DNA of 64,000 nt from Sphingomonas phyllosphaerae 5.2 (GCF_000419605.1 NZ_ATTI01000001.1:2824501-2888500); one strand, 5' to 3'. Positions 14,699 to 22,510 are shown, numbered from the stretch's first letter. Made by a program: numbers and translations. The notes: generated by a model from the letters alone, not told the origin.

Positions 14699-15643
14699 TT
14701 ACACGAACTTGGCGCACATCGCTCGGATAAAATCGTCGTTTAGCTCAGTCGCACAATCGGCCATCGACGCTTCGATCTCGATTAGTTCACGATGTGCAAA
14801 CATAGCCGTTCCGAGATCAGCAATATCTGTAGACATCTCCGACGTTCCGCCCCTCATCTCACCTGGCATTCGCCAATTAACTCGCATGCGATCATAACCT
14901 GCACCCGCAGCCTTCAACGCCAAGTCATTTGCGGCTTGCCTGAAAGTTCTTCCGGGAGCAGGGGTTACCTTAACGGAAAGAAGGTGGCGTCGGACTTGAT
15001 ACTCAGGATTTTCGTCAAAACTCGGAACAGGGCTAGTGTCAAGTAGTTCGACCGGCAGGAACTTGCCACGATCTAATGCGCGCGTCATTTCTTGGGATTG
15101 CCGCGGGTGGACCTCAACAATCGGACGGTACGCATTCATCCGGCCTGTTGCAGGATTTTTGAACTGGTCACCCCGCTTTTCTGCAAGTTCTTTGAATACA
15201 CTTGCAAGTAGGCGACTTACGGGTGTTCGGCCAATGCCGCGAGTCTCCTCGATCAACATCCTGTACCTTCCCCGCGCCTCCATGTCCTCAATCAGGGATA
15301 TGACAACATGCGCGCTCGCACCTTTAACCTCTCCAGGCAGCTTGTCCGGGTTTCTCGCTGTTCCATCTTCGAAATGAACAAAGCTTGGATCAGATCCGCG
15401 ACGGTCTCCCAGTGTGATTAAAAGGGCCAAGCCAGGTGTTTCATCATCGATGTCGACAACGCGACATTTGGCTATTCGAGCGACCCTACTTTCTTTTTCA
15501 TAGACGCGCTTCGCCTCACCCTCCTCGACCAACGCGGATAGGTCAGCAACATAGTCCTTAATATCTGGCTGCGGTGCCTTTTCGGCTGACGCGTGCACCT
15601 CCAGGTCGCAAAACAAGCACCAACGACTCAGACTGTCTACCAT
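14699..15643 (-). CDS. Soluble partner of the membrane protein (RexA/KwaB-like layout), unknown
   Basis: 314 residues, no signal or membrane segment. N-terminal LFCDLEVHASAEKA, a central strand-rich domain (GLALLITLGDRRGSDPSFVH; ASAHVVISLIEDMEARGRYR; MLIEETRGIGRTPVSRLLAS) and a C-terminal helical part. The order of segments (FE-rich beta domain, then IEETxGIGR, then a long region with PVxVxx, then a helical end) recalls RexA and DUF4868/KwaB proteins, which sense phage DNA or replication and act through a membrane partner. This is a resemblance of layout only. The gene is first in a leftward unit and AT-richer than most of the element. Confidence 0.65.
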   Translation of the reverse strand: MVDSLSRWCLFCDLEVHASAEKAPQPDIKDYVADLSALVEEGEAKRVYEKESRVARIAKCRVVDIDDETPGLALLITLGDRRGSDPSFVHFEDGTARNPDKLPGEVKGASAHVVISLIEDMEARGRYRMLIEETRGIGRTPVSRLLASVFKELAEKRGDQFKNPATGRMNAYRPIVEVHPRQSQEMTRALDRGKFLPVELLDTSPVPSFDENPEYQVRRHLLSVKVTPAPGRTFRQAANDLALKAAGAGYDRMRVNWRMPGEMRGGTSEMSTDIADLGTAMFAHRELIEIEASMADCATELNDDFIRAMCAKFV

Positions 15644-15716
15644 CAGGATCCCCCTGAATCGGATGTGCTAGTGAGGCGGCGCTTATTGCACAACGGCTCG
15701 TCGCGAGCGGACCGCA

Positions 15717-16244
15717 TTATCTAAACTCCGCCCAAACCGCATGCTGCCGCTTTACCAGTTCGGCGACGAGCCAGCGGTGCGCCTGCTGAGCCCCGCCCCA
15801 TGGCTTGCCGACGCTCTCCTTCGCCGCGGTCCAGTATGTCGTCAGCAGGTCTGAACTCGCCAAGCAGGGACGCAACACACGCAAGGCCAGCCGAACAGCC
15901 GGCGTGCACACGTCCTCCTGCACCGCGCGTTGGGCGGCGTCTTTCAGCACAAGCAGCGCCAGGTTCATCACTAACGTCCTGGCTCGCTGCTCTCGTAGCT
16001 CGCGATCGTTCCGACCGAACGGCACTGCGTCGACCCTCACGTCGCGGTCCTCGCCTACGGCGCACTGGTGGCAAACAAATTCCTGCCGAGCCGTGGGCCA
16101 GTCCATCGTCTGCCGGTGAAAGCTGCGTGACGTAATCACCGCCTCCAGATCGTGCACCTTTACGGTTTTGCACACGCGGCACGTGACCCGGAGCGAGGCC
16201 TCTATCTTCCGCAGGTCGTACAGGGTCTTCGGATCACCAACCAC
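15717..16244 (-). CDS. Zinc-ribbon-like phage protein of unknown function
   Basis: 175 residues. The N-terminal third contains two Cys pairs, CRVC (about residue 22) and CHQC (about residue 59), spaced as in a zinc ribbon. The rest is helical and Arg/Leu-rich (RELREQRARTLVMNLALLVL). It is separated by nine bases from the gene that starts at 16457 and belongs to the leftward regulatory operon. DNA or RNA binding is plausible. Confidence 0.6.
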   Translation of the reverse strand: MVGDPKTLYDLRKIEASLRVTCRVCKTVKVHDLEAVITSRSFHRQTMDWPTARQEFVCHQCAVGEDRDVRVDAVPFGRNDRELREQRARTLVMNLALLVLKDAAQRAVQEDVCTPAVRLALRVLRPCLASSDLLTTYWTAAKESVGKPWGGAQQAHRWLVAELVKRQHAVWAEFR

Positions 16245-16253
16245 ATTCGCGGG

Positions 16254-16457
16254 CTACGCAAGCGCTAGCAGCGGCAACTGCTCGCCGCGTACCGCCAACA
16301 CCGCACGCGCCTGAAGCGCCGCGTCGACTGCCTGCCGGTAGTGAACCGTCCCGCATCGCTCAGCCTCGCTAAAGCCGACTGGCGCCCATTCGTCACTCGG
16401 GTAGCAGGCGTCGTAGATCGCGCGCGCAGCCGCACGCAGCAGGAGGTCGTGCTCCAT
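16254..16457 (-). CDS. Small unknown protein, 67 residues
   Basis: Starts at an ATG preceded by AAGGAGCC. The sequence (LLLRAAARAIYDACYPSDEW, then HYRQAVDAALQARAVLAV) suggests two short amphipathic helices, a common form for small phage proteins encoded next to regulators. No family recognised. Confidence 0.55.
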   Translation of the reverse strand: MEHDLLLRAAARAIYDACYPSDEWAPVGFSEAERCGTVHYRQAVDAALQARAVLAVRGEQLPLLALA

Positions 16458-16573
16458 GCCAAGGCTCCTTCGATGTCGGTGCGCCGTCGATCGGCGGAAG
16501 CGCAGGCTACGCCAAGGCCCGCGTGATTCGCAAGAACATTACGAGAACGGTCGCGGTCAGGCGGGCGCCTCCG

Positions 16574-16825
16574 TCAGTCGAAATCGTTCCAGCTCGTGTC
16601 ACGACAGGCTGACGTCTGCCTTGCAGCCGCCAAGCCGAACTGCTCCTCTATAATCCGGTCGAGTTGCACGCGTGCCCACAGCAGGTTTGCCCCCTCGCGC
16701 ACGCCCTGAGCCCTGAAGCGCGTCAGGAACGTGCTGGCGCTGATACCCATGTATGCCGCGGCGACCGGCGCCGTCATGCGGGCGGGCCAGTCCGGGAGTT
16801 GCTTAATGCGGTCGAGCGCACTCAC
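16574..16825 (-). CDS. Small HTH protein (AlpA-like)
   Basis: 83 residues, GTG start at 16825 overlapping the stop of the upstream gene (GTGA). MTAPVAAAYMGISASTFLTR then FRAQGVREGANLLWARVQLD forms a helix-turn-helix followed by a short wing, as in AlpA-type activators. It is the second gene of the leftward operon that begins at 17133. Target unknown. Confidence 0.7.
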   Translation of the reverse strand: MSALDRIKQLPDWPARMTAPVAAAYMGISASTFLTRFRAQGVREGANLLWARVQLDRIIEEQFGLAAARQTSACRDTSWNDFD

Positions 16826-17133
16826 TTTTTCCGCGATGCCTTGCGCTCGGCCTGCGCCTCCAAAAAGCCAAGGGGCTTGTCACCAGCGCGTCGAGCCGCT
16901 TTGCGAGCGAGGATCTCGCTGAACTTGGGTCCCGAGCTAGGCTTTGGCTGGACTGGCGCTTCCTGCCGGACGCGAGACTCGATGAACTCTGCCAAGTCCT
17001 CTTCCCGATAAGCGATGCGACGCGCGCTTACGGCGACGTAGCTGATCGCGCCGGTGCGCTTCAGATCGCGGAGGGTGCGCTCGGAGATGAGAAGCCGTTT
17101 CGCCGCCTCTTGCGGGGTGAGCAAGGTTGTCAT
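16822..17133 (-). CDS. HTH_17/excisionase-family protein with basic tail
   Basis: 103 residues from the ATG at 17133. The N-terminal 55 residues (LTPQEAAKRLLISERTLRDL, then KRTGAISYVAVSARRIAYRE EDLAEFI) are a textbook MerR/AlpA-type excisionase HTH. The C-terminal half is Lys/Arg-rich (KFSEILARKAARRAGDK; AERKASRKK), suited to nonspecific DNA contact. It overlaps the next gene by GTGA. Together with the HTH genes at 3527, 3761, 16574 and 19077 it makes five related small DNA-binding proteins in one element. Confidence 0.8.
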   Translation of the reverse strand: MTTLLTPQEAAKRLLISERTLRDLKRTGAISYVAVSARRIAYREEDLAEFIESRVRQEAPVQPKPSSGPKFSEILARKAARRAGDKPLGFLEAQAERKASRKK

Positions 17134-17157
17134 CAGCCGGCCGCCGCACACTCGGCT

Positions 17158-17352
17158 TCAGTCACGCGGCACGCGCAATGCCACCAGCTTGAGGATCCGG
17201 CGCATCGCCTCGGGCCGGCTCATCGGCTCGTGTGCGGCAATCCAGGCGTCGAGTAGGCTTAGCTCTTCAGGCGGTAGCTTCACCATCACCCCCGTCGATC
17301 CGACCGCAGGGCGACCCCTCTTTTTTTGGATATCGGGTATTGCGTCCGTCAT
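17158..17352 (-). CDS. Ribbon-helix-helix-like small regulator
   Basis: 64 residues from the ATG at 17352. KKRGRPAVGSTGVMVKLPPE then ELSLLDAWIAAHEPMSRPEA matches the ribbon (VMVKLP) and two-helix pattern of CopG/Arc-type repressors, with a basic N-terminal arm (QKKRGRP). The larger upstream frame is not supported. It is divergent from the operon starting at 17440, and two copies of GGATATC flank its start, which suggests autoregulation and control of the rightward operon. Confidence 0.75.
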   Translation of the reverse strand: MTDAIPDIQKKRGRPAVGSTGVMVKLPPEELSLLDAWIAAHEPMSRPEAMRRILKLVALRVPRD

Positions 17353-17439
17353 AGTTAACGGATATCTAAAACGACGAGCCAGCGCAAGGCTTAGGACCCT
17401 CGCGCCGGCTCTGACCACAACCGTTCTAGAGGAACGAAC
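17353..17439. promoter_or_regulatory. Divergent regulatory region with GGATATC and GTTAAC palindromes
   Basis: 87 bp between the RHH gene and the rightward operon. GTTAAC lies at 17354-17359 and GGATATC at 17360-17366; a second GGATATC is at 17328-17334 inside the RHH gene, 32 bp away (about three helical turns). An AT-rich run (GATATCTAAAACGACG) precedes the rightward operon. The spacing suits cooperative binding by a dimeric RHH repressor. CTAGAGGAAC is the ribosome-binding site for 17440. Confidence 0.45.
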
Positions 17440-17763
17440 ATGGCTGACCACGCCCGTATCACGGGTGCGCCGACGTGCGCACCCGCTTTCCAGCACCTCC
17501 GCCGGTGCCTGAGCGCTGAAATTGAGACACATCTGGCGCGCGTCGACTCGCTGATCGCTCGGCTTGATCGCCTCGATAGTGACTGCGACCTCGAAGACGA
17601 CGATCCCGCTGGCGACGTGCTGGACGAACATGGCGAGGCGCCGAGCAATGACGGAACGCGCATCCTGCCGATCGTAGCGCTTTATAACATCGACCAGTCC
17701 CGCGGGCCAATGAACCACCGACGCGCTATCCATTCTTATCTGACCGTGCAGGAGGGCTGCTGA
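17440..17763 (+). CDS. Acidic small protein of unknown function
   Basis: 107 residues. N-terminal helix (FQHLRRCLSAEIETHLARVD) and a very acidic middle (DSDCDLEDDDPAGDVLDEHG), with a basic C-terminus (NHRRAIHSYLTV). It starts the rightward operon at the right end of the element, after AGAGGAAC. Acidic small phage proteins often act as DNA mimics or anti-host factors, but nothing specific supports this here. Confidence 0.6.
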   Translation: MADHARITGAPTCAPAFQHLRRCLSAEIETHLARVDSLIARLDRLDSDCDLEDDDPAGDVLDEHGEAPSNDGTRILPIVALYNIDQSRGPMNHRRAIHSYLTVQEGC

Positions 17764-17764
17764 C

Positions 17765-18190
17765 ATGGCAAACACCCCCTCTCGCCGCGCCCTCATCGGC
17801 GGCGCCAGCCTCGCCTTCGCGACTGTTGCCGCATCGACCATCGCCACCACCGCCGCGCCTGCGCCGGCAGCTGGCATCAGCGCTGATCTTGCGGCCCTGA
17901 TCGCGGACGCGAACCAAAAGCGCGAACGGCTCGATTGGCATCACCGAAATGTTGTCGAAGCCGCCAAGGGTACGTCCCGCCACAGGGCGGAGATCGATGC
18001 CAATGACGCAATGGGCGACGCGTACGCCTACGCGGAGGAGGCGGTCGCCGCGCATCCAGTTTCGACGGCGAGCGACCTGGACGCCAAGATGGCTTTTATC
18101 CTCGCCAACCGCATGAACGAGGGGAACGACTGGCATAAAGAAATTGCCGCCGATGTGAGCCGTATTGTAGCCACGGGAGCGCTGGCATGA
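17765..18190 (+). CDS. Exported protein with Tat-like signal peptide
   Basis: 141 residues. The N-terminus has SRRALIGGASLAFATVAAST, a twin-Arg followed by a hydrophobic core, then an Ala-rich cleavage region (TTAAPAPAA). The mature part is helical and polar (NQKRERLDWHHRNVVEAAKG). The SRRALIGG pattern suits Tat or Sec export. The start has an AGGAGG site immediately upstream and the stop overlaps the next start (ATGA). A secreted protein encoded in the regulatory arm of a phage-like element is unusual; function unknown. Confidence 0.65.
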   Translation: MANTPSRRALIGGASLAFATVAASTIATTAAPAPAAGISADLAALIADANQKRERLDWHHRNVVEAAKGTSRHRAEIDANDAMGDAYAYAEEAVAAHPVSTASDLDAKMAFILANRMNEGNDWHKEIAADVSRIVATGALA

Positions 18191-18816
18191 ACGGCAGCCC
18201 TCCAATCCCCGCGGCCGCCCGTATCGCTCGGAGCGGCAACGTTCGCGCGATCCGACGTGGCATTGCGATCCCCGACCCGCGCGAGGAAGATCTGAAGAAC
18301 GCCACGCTCGCGCGGCTCGCAGCCTCGTATCGCGAGAAGGCGTACCAGCTCGCGCAGACGGAGCCGGACAGCCACGAACACCGGCTTGCCCTCCACATGG
18401 CCGGGATTGATGACAAGCTGCCTCGCAACAACCTTCGCGTGCACATCACTCCCGTCACTCCCCGTCAGGAATGGTTCTACGACGCGTTTCGTCGCTGGGT
18501 GGTGGCGCGAGATGCTGCAGCCCTAGCCAACAGTCGGGACCTGCTCGCCTGTCACCTTGATCGCCAGGACGGCGGGGAGCGCAAAAAGGCCACGAAGATT
18601 GAGCGCGACCGGGCCGAAGCCGATCTGCGGCACGCGACCGAAGAAGCTTTGCGGACCCCGACGACGCGCAAGTGCGATGCGGCTCGAAAGCAGGACCTTA
18701 TCGGCAAGCGAGAGTGGGCCTCCGTCCACCGACCCGAGTGGCAGACCATGGTGGACGAGGATCTCGCCCGCTATCCGGCGCCCAAGCGTCGCCAGAAGAC
18801 GGAAGCGAAGGCATGA
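18187..18816 (+). CDS. Helical basic protein of unknown function
   Basis: 209 residues, start in ATGA overlap with the exported protein. Mostly helical with many Arg, Lys and Glu (KATKIERDRAEADLRHATEE). It has a segment TPRQEWFYDAFRRWVVARDA that may be a helix pair. The C-terminus is basic (APKRRQKTEAKA). No known domain is recognised; nucleic-acid binding is possible. The stop overlaps the next start by four bases. Confidence 0.6.
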   Translation: MNGSPPIPAAARIARSGNVRAIRRGIAIPDPREEDLKNATLARLAASYREKAYQLAQTEPDSHEHRLALHMAGIDDKLPRNNLRVHITPVTPRQEWFYDAFRRWVVARDAAALANSRDLLACHLDRQDGGERKKATKIERDRAEADLRHATEEALRTPTTRKCDAARKQDLIGKREWASVHRPEWQTMVDEDLARYPAPKRRQKTEAKA

Positions 18817-19052
18817 CCTTGCCTGCAACCAAGGGGGCGGCGTCGCCCGCTCCCAAACTGCTGGCCCGCATCGTCGGCGCAGTCGAGCCCTGGTACGATT
18901 GGGGCACGATCCATATCGAGCGCATGGAGGGCACCAATGCCGAGACGTTAAATCCCGGCGGAGAAGGCCCGGTGCGGTTCATCCAGCTCCAGTGGTTCGG
19001 CATCCACATCGGCTTTCAGATCGGGTCGACCCCAAAGAGGTGGGGTCGATAA
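18813..19052 (+). CDS. Small unknown protein, 79 residues
   Basis: ATG overlaps the preceding stop (ATGA). The C-terminal half PVRFIQLQWFGIHIGFQIG has alternating hydrophobic and polar residues typical of a beta hairpin; the N-terminus contains APKLLARIVGAVEPWYDWGT. It may be a small membrane-associated or structural protein. Function unknown. Confidence 0.55.
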   Translation: MTLPATKGAASPAPKLLARIVGAVEPWYDWGTIHIERMEGTNAETLNPGGEGPVRFIQLQWFGIHIGFQIGSTPKRWGR

Positions 19053-19076
19053 ACCGGCATCATCGGGGGAGAAAAC

Positions 19077-19361
19077 ATGGCACCTCGCATCCACTCAGTA
19101 GCGACGCTGGCAGATCACTGGGGCTGCTCGACCGACACCATCTACGCGCTCGTGAAGAGCGGTGAGCTGCCTCACTTCAAGCTGGGAGGGAAGCTAATCC
19201 GGATACGAGGTGATGAGGTCGAGCGGTTTGAATGCCGCTCGATCCCATCAGAGGGTATCGCGGCGTCCTCGTCATGGTCTGGCACGAACAGGGACGACGC
19301 GACCAACATGCGCTTGGAACGCCTGATTGAGCGTCAGCCGAGCCGGCGGGCATCTACCTGA
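19077..19361 (+). CDS. xis: HTH_17/excisionase-family protein near attR
   Basis: 94 residues, preceded by CGGGGGAGAAAAC. SVATLADHWGCSTDTIYALV then KSGELPHFKLGGKLIRIRGD is the complete HTH-wing of the excisionase (HTH_17) family. It is the last gene before the right attachment site, so it could be the recombination directionality factor, though excisionases more often lie next to the integrase, which here is at the opposite end. After circularisation this gene and the left-end cargo gene would become neighbours across attP. The symbol is tentative. Confidence 0.75.
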   Translation: MAPRIHSVATLADHWGCSTDTIYALVKSGELPHFKLGGKLIRIRGDEVERFECRSIPSEGIAASSSWSGTNRDDATNMRLERLIERQPSRRAST

Positions 19362-19525
19362 TCCGCCGATTCGACGCGGTAGATCATGTCGCATCCGTGT
19401 TGCACGGAGCCGCCGGGAGCCATTCGGAAAGCACGGAAAACTGCGGAAAATGATCGCAGCACCCGACAAAAGCCAATTGCACCCGCAAGGAGGGCAAAAC
19501 AGCTAAGAAATGGCGGATTTCTGCG

Positions 19526-19584
19526 CACGAGGGTTGGTAGCGGAGGAGGGACTTGAACCCCCGACACGCGGATTATGATTCCGC
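19526..19584. repeat. Right attachment site (attR), 59-bp direct repeat within tRNA-Met
   Basis: Identical to 692-750. Here the repeat continues rightward into the 5' half of the tRNA, so the intact gene is rebuilt by the element sequence. The repeat covers 50 bases of tRNA (through the 3' side of the anticodon arm to CCA) and nine bases beyond. Confidence 0.95.
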
Positions 19585-19611
19585 TGCTCTAACCAGCTGA
19601 GCTACTCCGCC
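19535..19611 (-). tRNA. tRNA-Met (CAT), elongator; integration target
   Basis: 77 nt with encoded CCA. Acceptor GGCGGAG pairs with CTCCGCT (with a G-U at 1-72), D arm GCTC/GAGC, anticodon stem GCGGA/TCCGC around loop ATCATAA (anticodon CAT), T arm GGGGG/CCCTC. The general form is that of alphaproteobacterial elongator Met rather than tRNA-Ile2. Its 3' 50 bases are part of the duplicated attachment sequence. Confidence 0.93.
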
Positions 19612-19671
19612 CCGTTTCCGGGAGCGCCGAACCCTCGTGAGGCGCGGGCTATATCAGCCGAATGGCGCGGG

Positions 19672-20193
19672 TCAAGCGGTGAACATGTGCCTGGACAGCA
19701 TTTCCCACGGGCCACCGCGATACCACCACGCCGCCAGCCCGGCGATCGCCACCGGGCGCGGGCGGAAACCGGCGCGCAGCGTCTCCAGCAGCGCCTTGGC
19801 CACTGCCGGCTCGACCTTGTTCTGCACCGTGACATGCGCACGCCAGCCGCCGGCATCCTGCGGGGTCAGCAGCCCCGCGAACGCGTCCGCCAGCCGGGCG
19901 CGGACCGCCGCCAGTTCCGGGCTGTCGATCCGAAAGGCCACCCCGCGTCCCAGCGACATCACGTCGGCGATCCGCGCCGCCGGGGCGGCGACGCCGCGCG
20001 TTTCCGCCACCAGCCGCTGCCGCAATTCCGCGGCCAGCGTCGGCGGCAGGTGGTGGAACATCGTCAGGTGCGCCGCCAGTTGGTTGCGCTCGGGCGGGAA
20101 ATGCGCGCGTCGCTCGGCCTCGAAGAACGCCTGGTCCTCGCGCCCGAACAGCGCGGTGACGATGATCGGAGCAAGGGCGCCCGCGTCGGTCAA
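19672..20193 (-). CDS. 2'-5' RNA ligase family (2H phosphoesterase)
   Basis: 173 residues. The two signature His-x-Thr motifs are present: [10 protein letters not shown] (about residue 42) and [11 protein letters not shown] (about residue 118), which together form the 2H active site. Members include the LigT/ThpR cyclic phosphodiesterases that hydrolyse 2',3'-cyclic phosphates or ligate tRNA halves. The start overlaps the stop of Kup (ATGA at 20190), so it is probably translated as the second gene of that operon. Substrate unknown. Confidence 0.85.
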   Translation of the reverse strand: MTDAGALAPIIVTALFGREDQAFFEAERRAHFPPERNQLAAHLTMFHHLPPTLAAELRQRLVAETRGVAAPAARIADVMSLGRGVAFRIDSPELAAVRARLADAFAGLLTPQDAGGWRAHVTVQNKVEPAVAKALLETLRAGFRPRPVAIAGLAAWWYRGGPWEMLSRHMFTA

Positions 20194-22115
20194 ATCTCGA
20201 TCTGGCTACCCAGTTCGACGACGCGATTGGTCGGCAGCCGAAAGAACTCCATCGCGCTTTCCGCGTTGCGCAGCATCCAGCTGAACAGCTTCTCGCGCCA
20301 GATCGCCATTCCTGGCCGCTCCGACGCCAGCAACGTCTGCCGGCTCAGGAAAAAGCTGGTGTCCATCATCCTGAACGCCGCGCCACACCCGCCGAACGTG
20401 TTGAGATGCGCGGGAACGTCGGGCTCCTCCATGAAGCCGTAACGCAGGATGACGCGGTGGAAGCCCTGCCCCAGATCCTCGTGCAGGAAACGATCCTCCT
20501 CCGGGAAATACGGCATGTCGGTGACGCGCACCGTCAGCAGGATGACGCGATCGTGCAGGACGCGATTGTGCTTCAGATTGTGCAGCAGCGCGTGCGGCAC
20601 GCCCTCCGGTGTCGAGGTCATGAACACTGCGGTGCCCGACACGCGCGTCGCCGACGTCGCCGCCGAGTCGATGAAGATCCGGATCGGCATCGCCGCCTCG
20701 CGCATCCGCTCAATCATCAGCTTGCGCCCCTGCGACCATGTGGTCAGCAGCACGAACACGATCACGGCCACCAGCAACGGGAACCAGCCACCGTCGGGCA
20801 CCTTGGTCAGGTTCGATGCGAAGTACAGCCCGTCGATCGAGAGGAACACGATCTCGAACAGCGCCGTCGCCCACAGCGGCCAATGCCACACGCGCCGGAT
20901 CAGCACCCCGATCATGCACGTTGAGATGAACATCGTGCCGGTCACCGCGATCCCGTACGCCGCGGCGAGGTTCGACGATTCGCCGAACCCGAAGACCAGC
21001 AACAGCACCATCACCATCAACGCCCAATTGGCGGCGGGGATGTAGATCTGGCCCGCTTCGGACGCGCTGGTGTGCGTGATGCGGATGCGCGGCATCAGCC
21101 CGAGCTGCACCGCCTGCTGCACCACCGAATAGGCGCCGGTGATCACTGCCTGGCTGGCGATGACGGTCGCCATCGTCGCCAGGATCACCAGCGGCAGTCG
21201 CCAGTCCTCCGGCGCCATCAGGAAGAACGGGTTCTGCGCGGCTTGCGGCTGCTCGAGCAGCAGCGCGCCCTGCCCCAGATAGTTGAGCATCAGCGCCGGC
21301 AACACGAACGCCAGCCACGCCATCGCGATCGGCCGGCGGCCGAAATGTCCCATGTCGGCGTACAATGCCTCGGCACCGGTCACCGCCAGCACGACCGAGC
21401 CGAGCGCGAGAAACGCCAGCCCGCCGTCGTTCAGCGCGAAGCGGACCGCGTATAATGGATTCAACGCGAACAGGATGTCCGGCCGCTGGATGATGTGCGC
21501 CACGCCCATCACCGCCACGACCACGAAATAGACGACCATGATCGGCCCGAACAGCCGCCCGACCTTCTCGGTCCCGATCGATTGCATGTAGAACAGCGCG
21601 ATCAGGATCGTCACCGCGATCGGCAGCACGAACGATCCGAAGCCCTGCTCGACCGTCGCCAGCCCCTCGACCGCCGACAGCACGGAGATCGCGGGCGTGA
21701 TCATGCAGTCGCCGAAGAAAAGCGCCGTCGCCAGGACGCCGAGGATCACGAGGCTCGGCCCCCATTTCTTCCCTGCGCCGGATCGCCGCTGGATCAGCGC
21801 GAGCAATGCCAGGCTGCCGCCCTCGCCGTTGTTGTCGGCGCGCAGCACGATCAGCACGTATTTGACCGTCACGATCAGCATCAGCGACCAGAAGACGAGG
21901 CTGATGACGCCGAAGATATGCAGCGGATCGACGGCGAGCGGGTGGTGCCCGACGAACACTTCCTTCATCGCATAAAGCGGGCTGGTGCCGATATCGCCGT
22001 AAACGACGCCGATCGCGCCAAGCGCCAGCTTCCCGAGACCACCACTTTGATGATGATTGTGATGAGCCGTACCCGCCTGCGCGCGTACCGCAGGGTCGGT
22101 CGTCGCGACGCTCAT
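20190..22115 (-). CDS. kup: Kup-type low-affinity potassium transporter
   Basis: 641 residues from the ATG at 22115; an in-frame start 21 codons upstream is less likely. The N-terminal [20 protein letters not shown] is the Kup/HAK/KT family signature. About twelve hydrophobic helices follow, with the conserved [11 protein letters not shown] and [18 protein letters not shown] blocks. The C-terminal cytosolic domain is present. Kup imports K+ by proton symport into the cytoplasm across the inner membrane. Length is normal for the family. It is followed by the 2H phosphoesterase with a four-base overlap. Confidence 0.95.
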   Translation of the reverse strand: MSVATTDPAVRAQAGTAHHNHHQSGGLGKLALGAIGVVYGDIGTSPLYAMKEVFVGHHPLAVDPLHIFGVISLVFWSLMLIVTVKYVLIVLRADNNGEGGSLALLALIQRRSGAGKKWGPSLVILGVLATALFFGDCMITPAISVLSAVEGLATVEQGFGSFVLPIAVTILIALFYMQSIGTEKVGRLFGPIMVVYFVVVAVMGVAHIIQRPDILFALNPLYAVRFALNDGGLAFLALGSVVLAVTGAEALYADMGHFGRRPIAMAWLAFVLPALMLNYLGQGALLLEQPQAAQNPFFLMAPEDWRLPLVILATMATVIASQAVITGAYSVVQQAVQLGLMPRIRITHTSASEAGQIYIPAANWALMVMVLLLVFGFGESSNLAAAYGIAVTGTMFISTCMIGVLIRRVWHWPLWATALFEIVFLSIDGLYFASNLTKVPDGGWFPLLVAVIVFVLLTTWSQGRKLMIERMREAAMPIRIFIDSAATSATRVSGTAVFMTSTPEGVPHALLHNLKHNRVLHDRVILLTVRVTDMPYFPEEDRFLHEDLGQGFHRVILRYGFMEEPDVPAHLNTFGGCGAAFRMMDTSFFLSRQTLLASERPGMAIWREKLFSWMLRNAESAMEFFRLPTNRVVELGSQIEI

Positions 22116-22250
22116 GCGCCGGCCACCGCTATCGAGACAACATCCGCATGCGTGGCCATAATGTGGCGCGCCTAGCACGCGGCCGATGGCCCCGCAACGC
22201 GGAACAGGCAGCGAACAGAAATGTTATGTCCGTCGGAAGGACATGTGACC

Positions 22251-22469
22251 ATGAGCGATACCCATAATCCGAAGAGCGAGCCGTTCTCCAATGCGGAGAA
22301 GGATCCCGATGACTGGACGACCGGCGATGAGCCGATGACCGGCGCGCAGGCCAGCTACCTCAAGACGCTCAGCGAGGAAGCCGGCGAGGAGTTCGACGAG
22401 TCGCTGACCAAGGGCGACGCCTCCAAGCGGATCGACGCGCTGCAAGAGAAGACCGGCCGGGGCAAATAG
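22251..22469 (+). CDS. DUF3072 small protein
   Basis: 72 residues from the ATG at 22251. WTTGDEPMTGAQASYLKTLS followed by FDESLTKGDASKRIDALQEK is the DUF3072 pattern (SAP-like helix pair) seen in small acidic proteins of alphaproteobacteria. The role is unknown; the TGAQASYL..L...AG/LTKxxASxxID layout resembles the helical repeats that bind DNA in SAP-like domains. It is divergent from kup. Confidence 0.8.
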   Translation: MSDTHNPKSEPFSNAEKDPDDWTTGDEPMTGAQASYLKTLSEEAGEEFDESLTKGDASKRIDALQEKTGRGK

Positions 22470-22480
22470 GGCTTTGGAAT

Positions 22481-22510
22481 CGGGAGCGCGACCACCGCGT
22501 CGCGCTCCCG
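22481..22510. terminator. Hairpin between converging DUF3072 and ccm genes
   Basis: CGGGAGCGCGAC (22481-22492) and GTCGCGCTCCCG (22499-22510) form a perfect 12-bp stem with a six-base loop. It follows DUF3072 by 11 bp and lies downstream of the leftward TPR gene. No T-tract is present, so termination may be weak or Rho-assisted. Confidence 0.55.

Larger units (their letters stand above)
692..19584. mobile_element. 18.9 kb tRNA-Met-integrated phage-like element (satellite or decayed prophage)
   Basis: Bounded by identical 59-bp direct repeats at 692-750 and 19526-19584 that overlap the 3' part of tRNA-Met(CAT). Contents: tyrosine integrase near the left end, small AlpA/excisionase-type HTH proteins, a primase-like protein, a RepA-like ATPase next to direct iterons, a serine recombinase, TerS and TerL, a handful of small phage-type genes with an HK97-gp10-like protein, an SRAP protein, and two cargo blocks with visibly lower GC. 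I found no portal, prohead protease, major capsid, tape measure, baseplate, holin or endolysin gene. The size and the integrase/HTH/replication/terminase set resemble a phage satellite (PICI-like), but loss of structural genes from a former prophage would leave a similar picture. The boundaries are firm; the class is inference. Confidence 0.9.

Noticed and set aside
17353..17877. N-terminal extension of the RHH gene to 239 residues
   Set aside because: The extra 175 residues are antisense to the supported gene at 17440-17763 and lack any domain.
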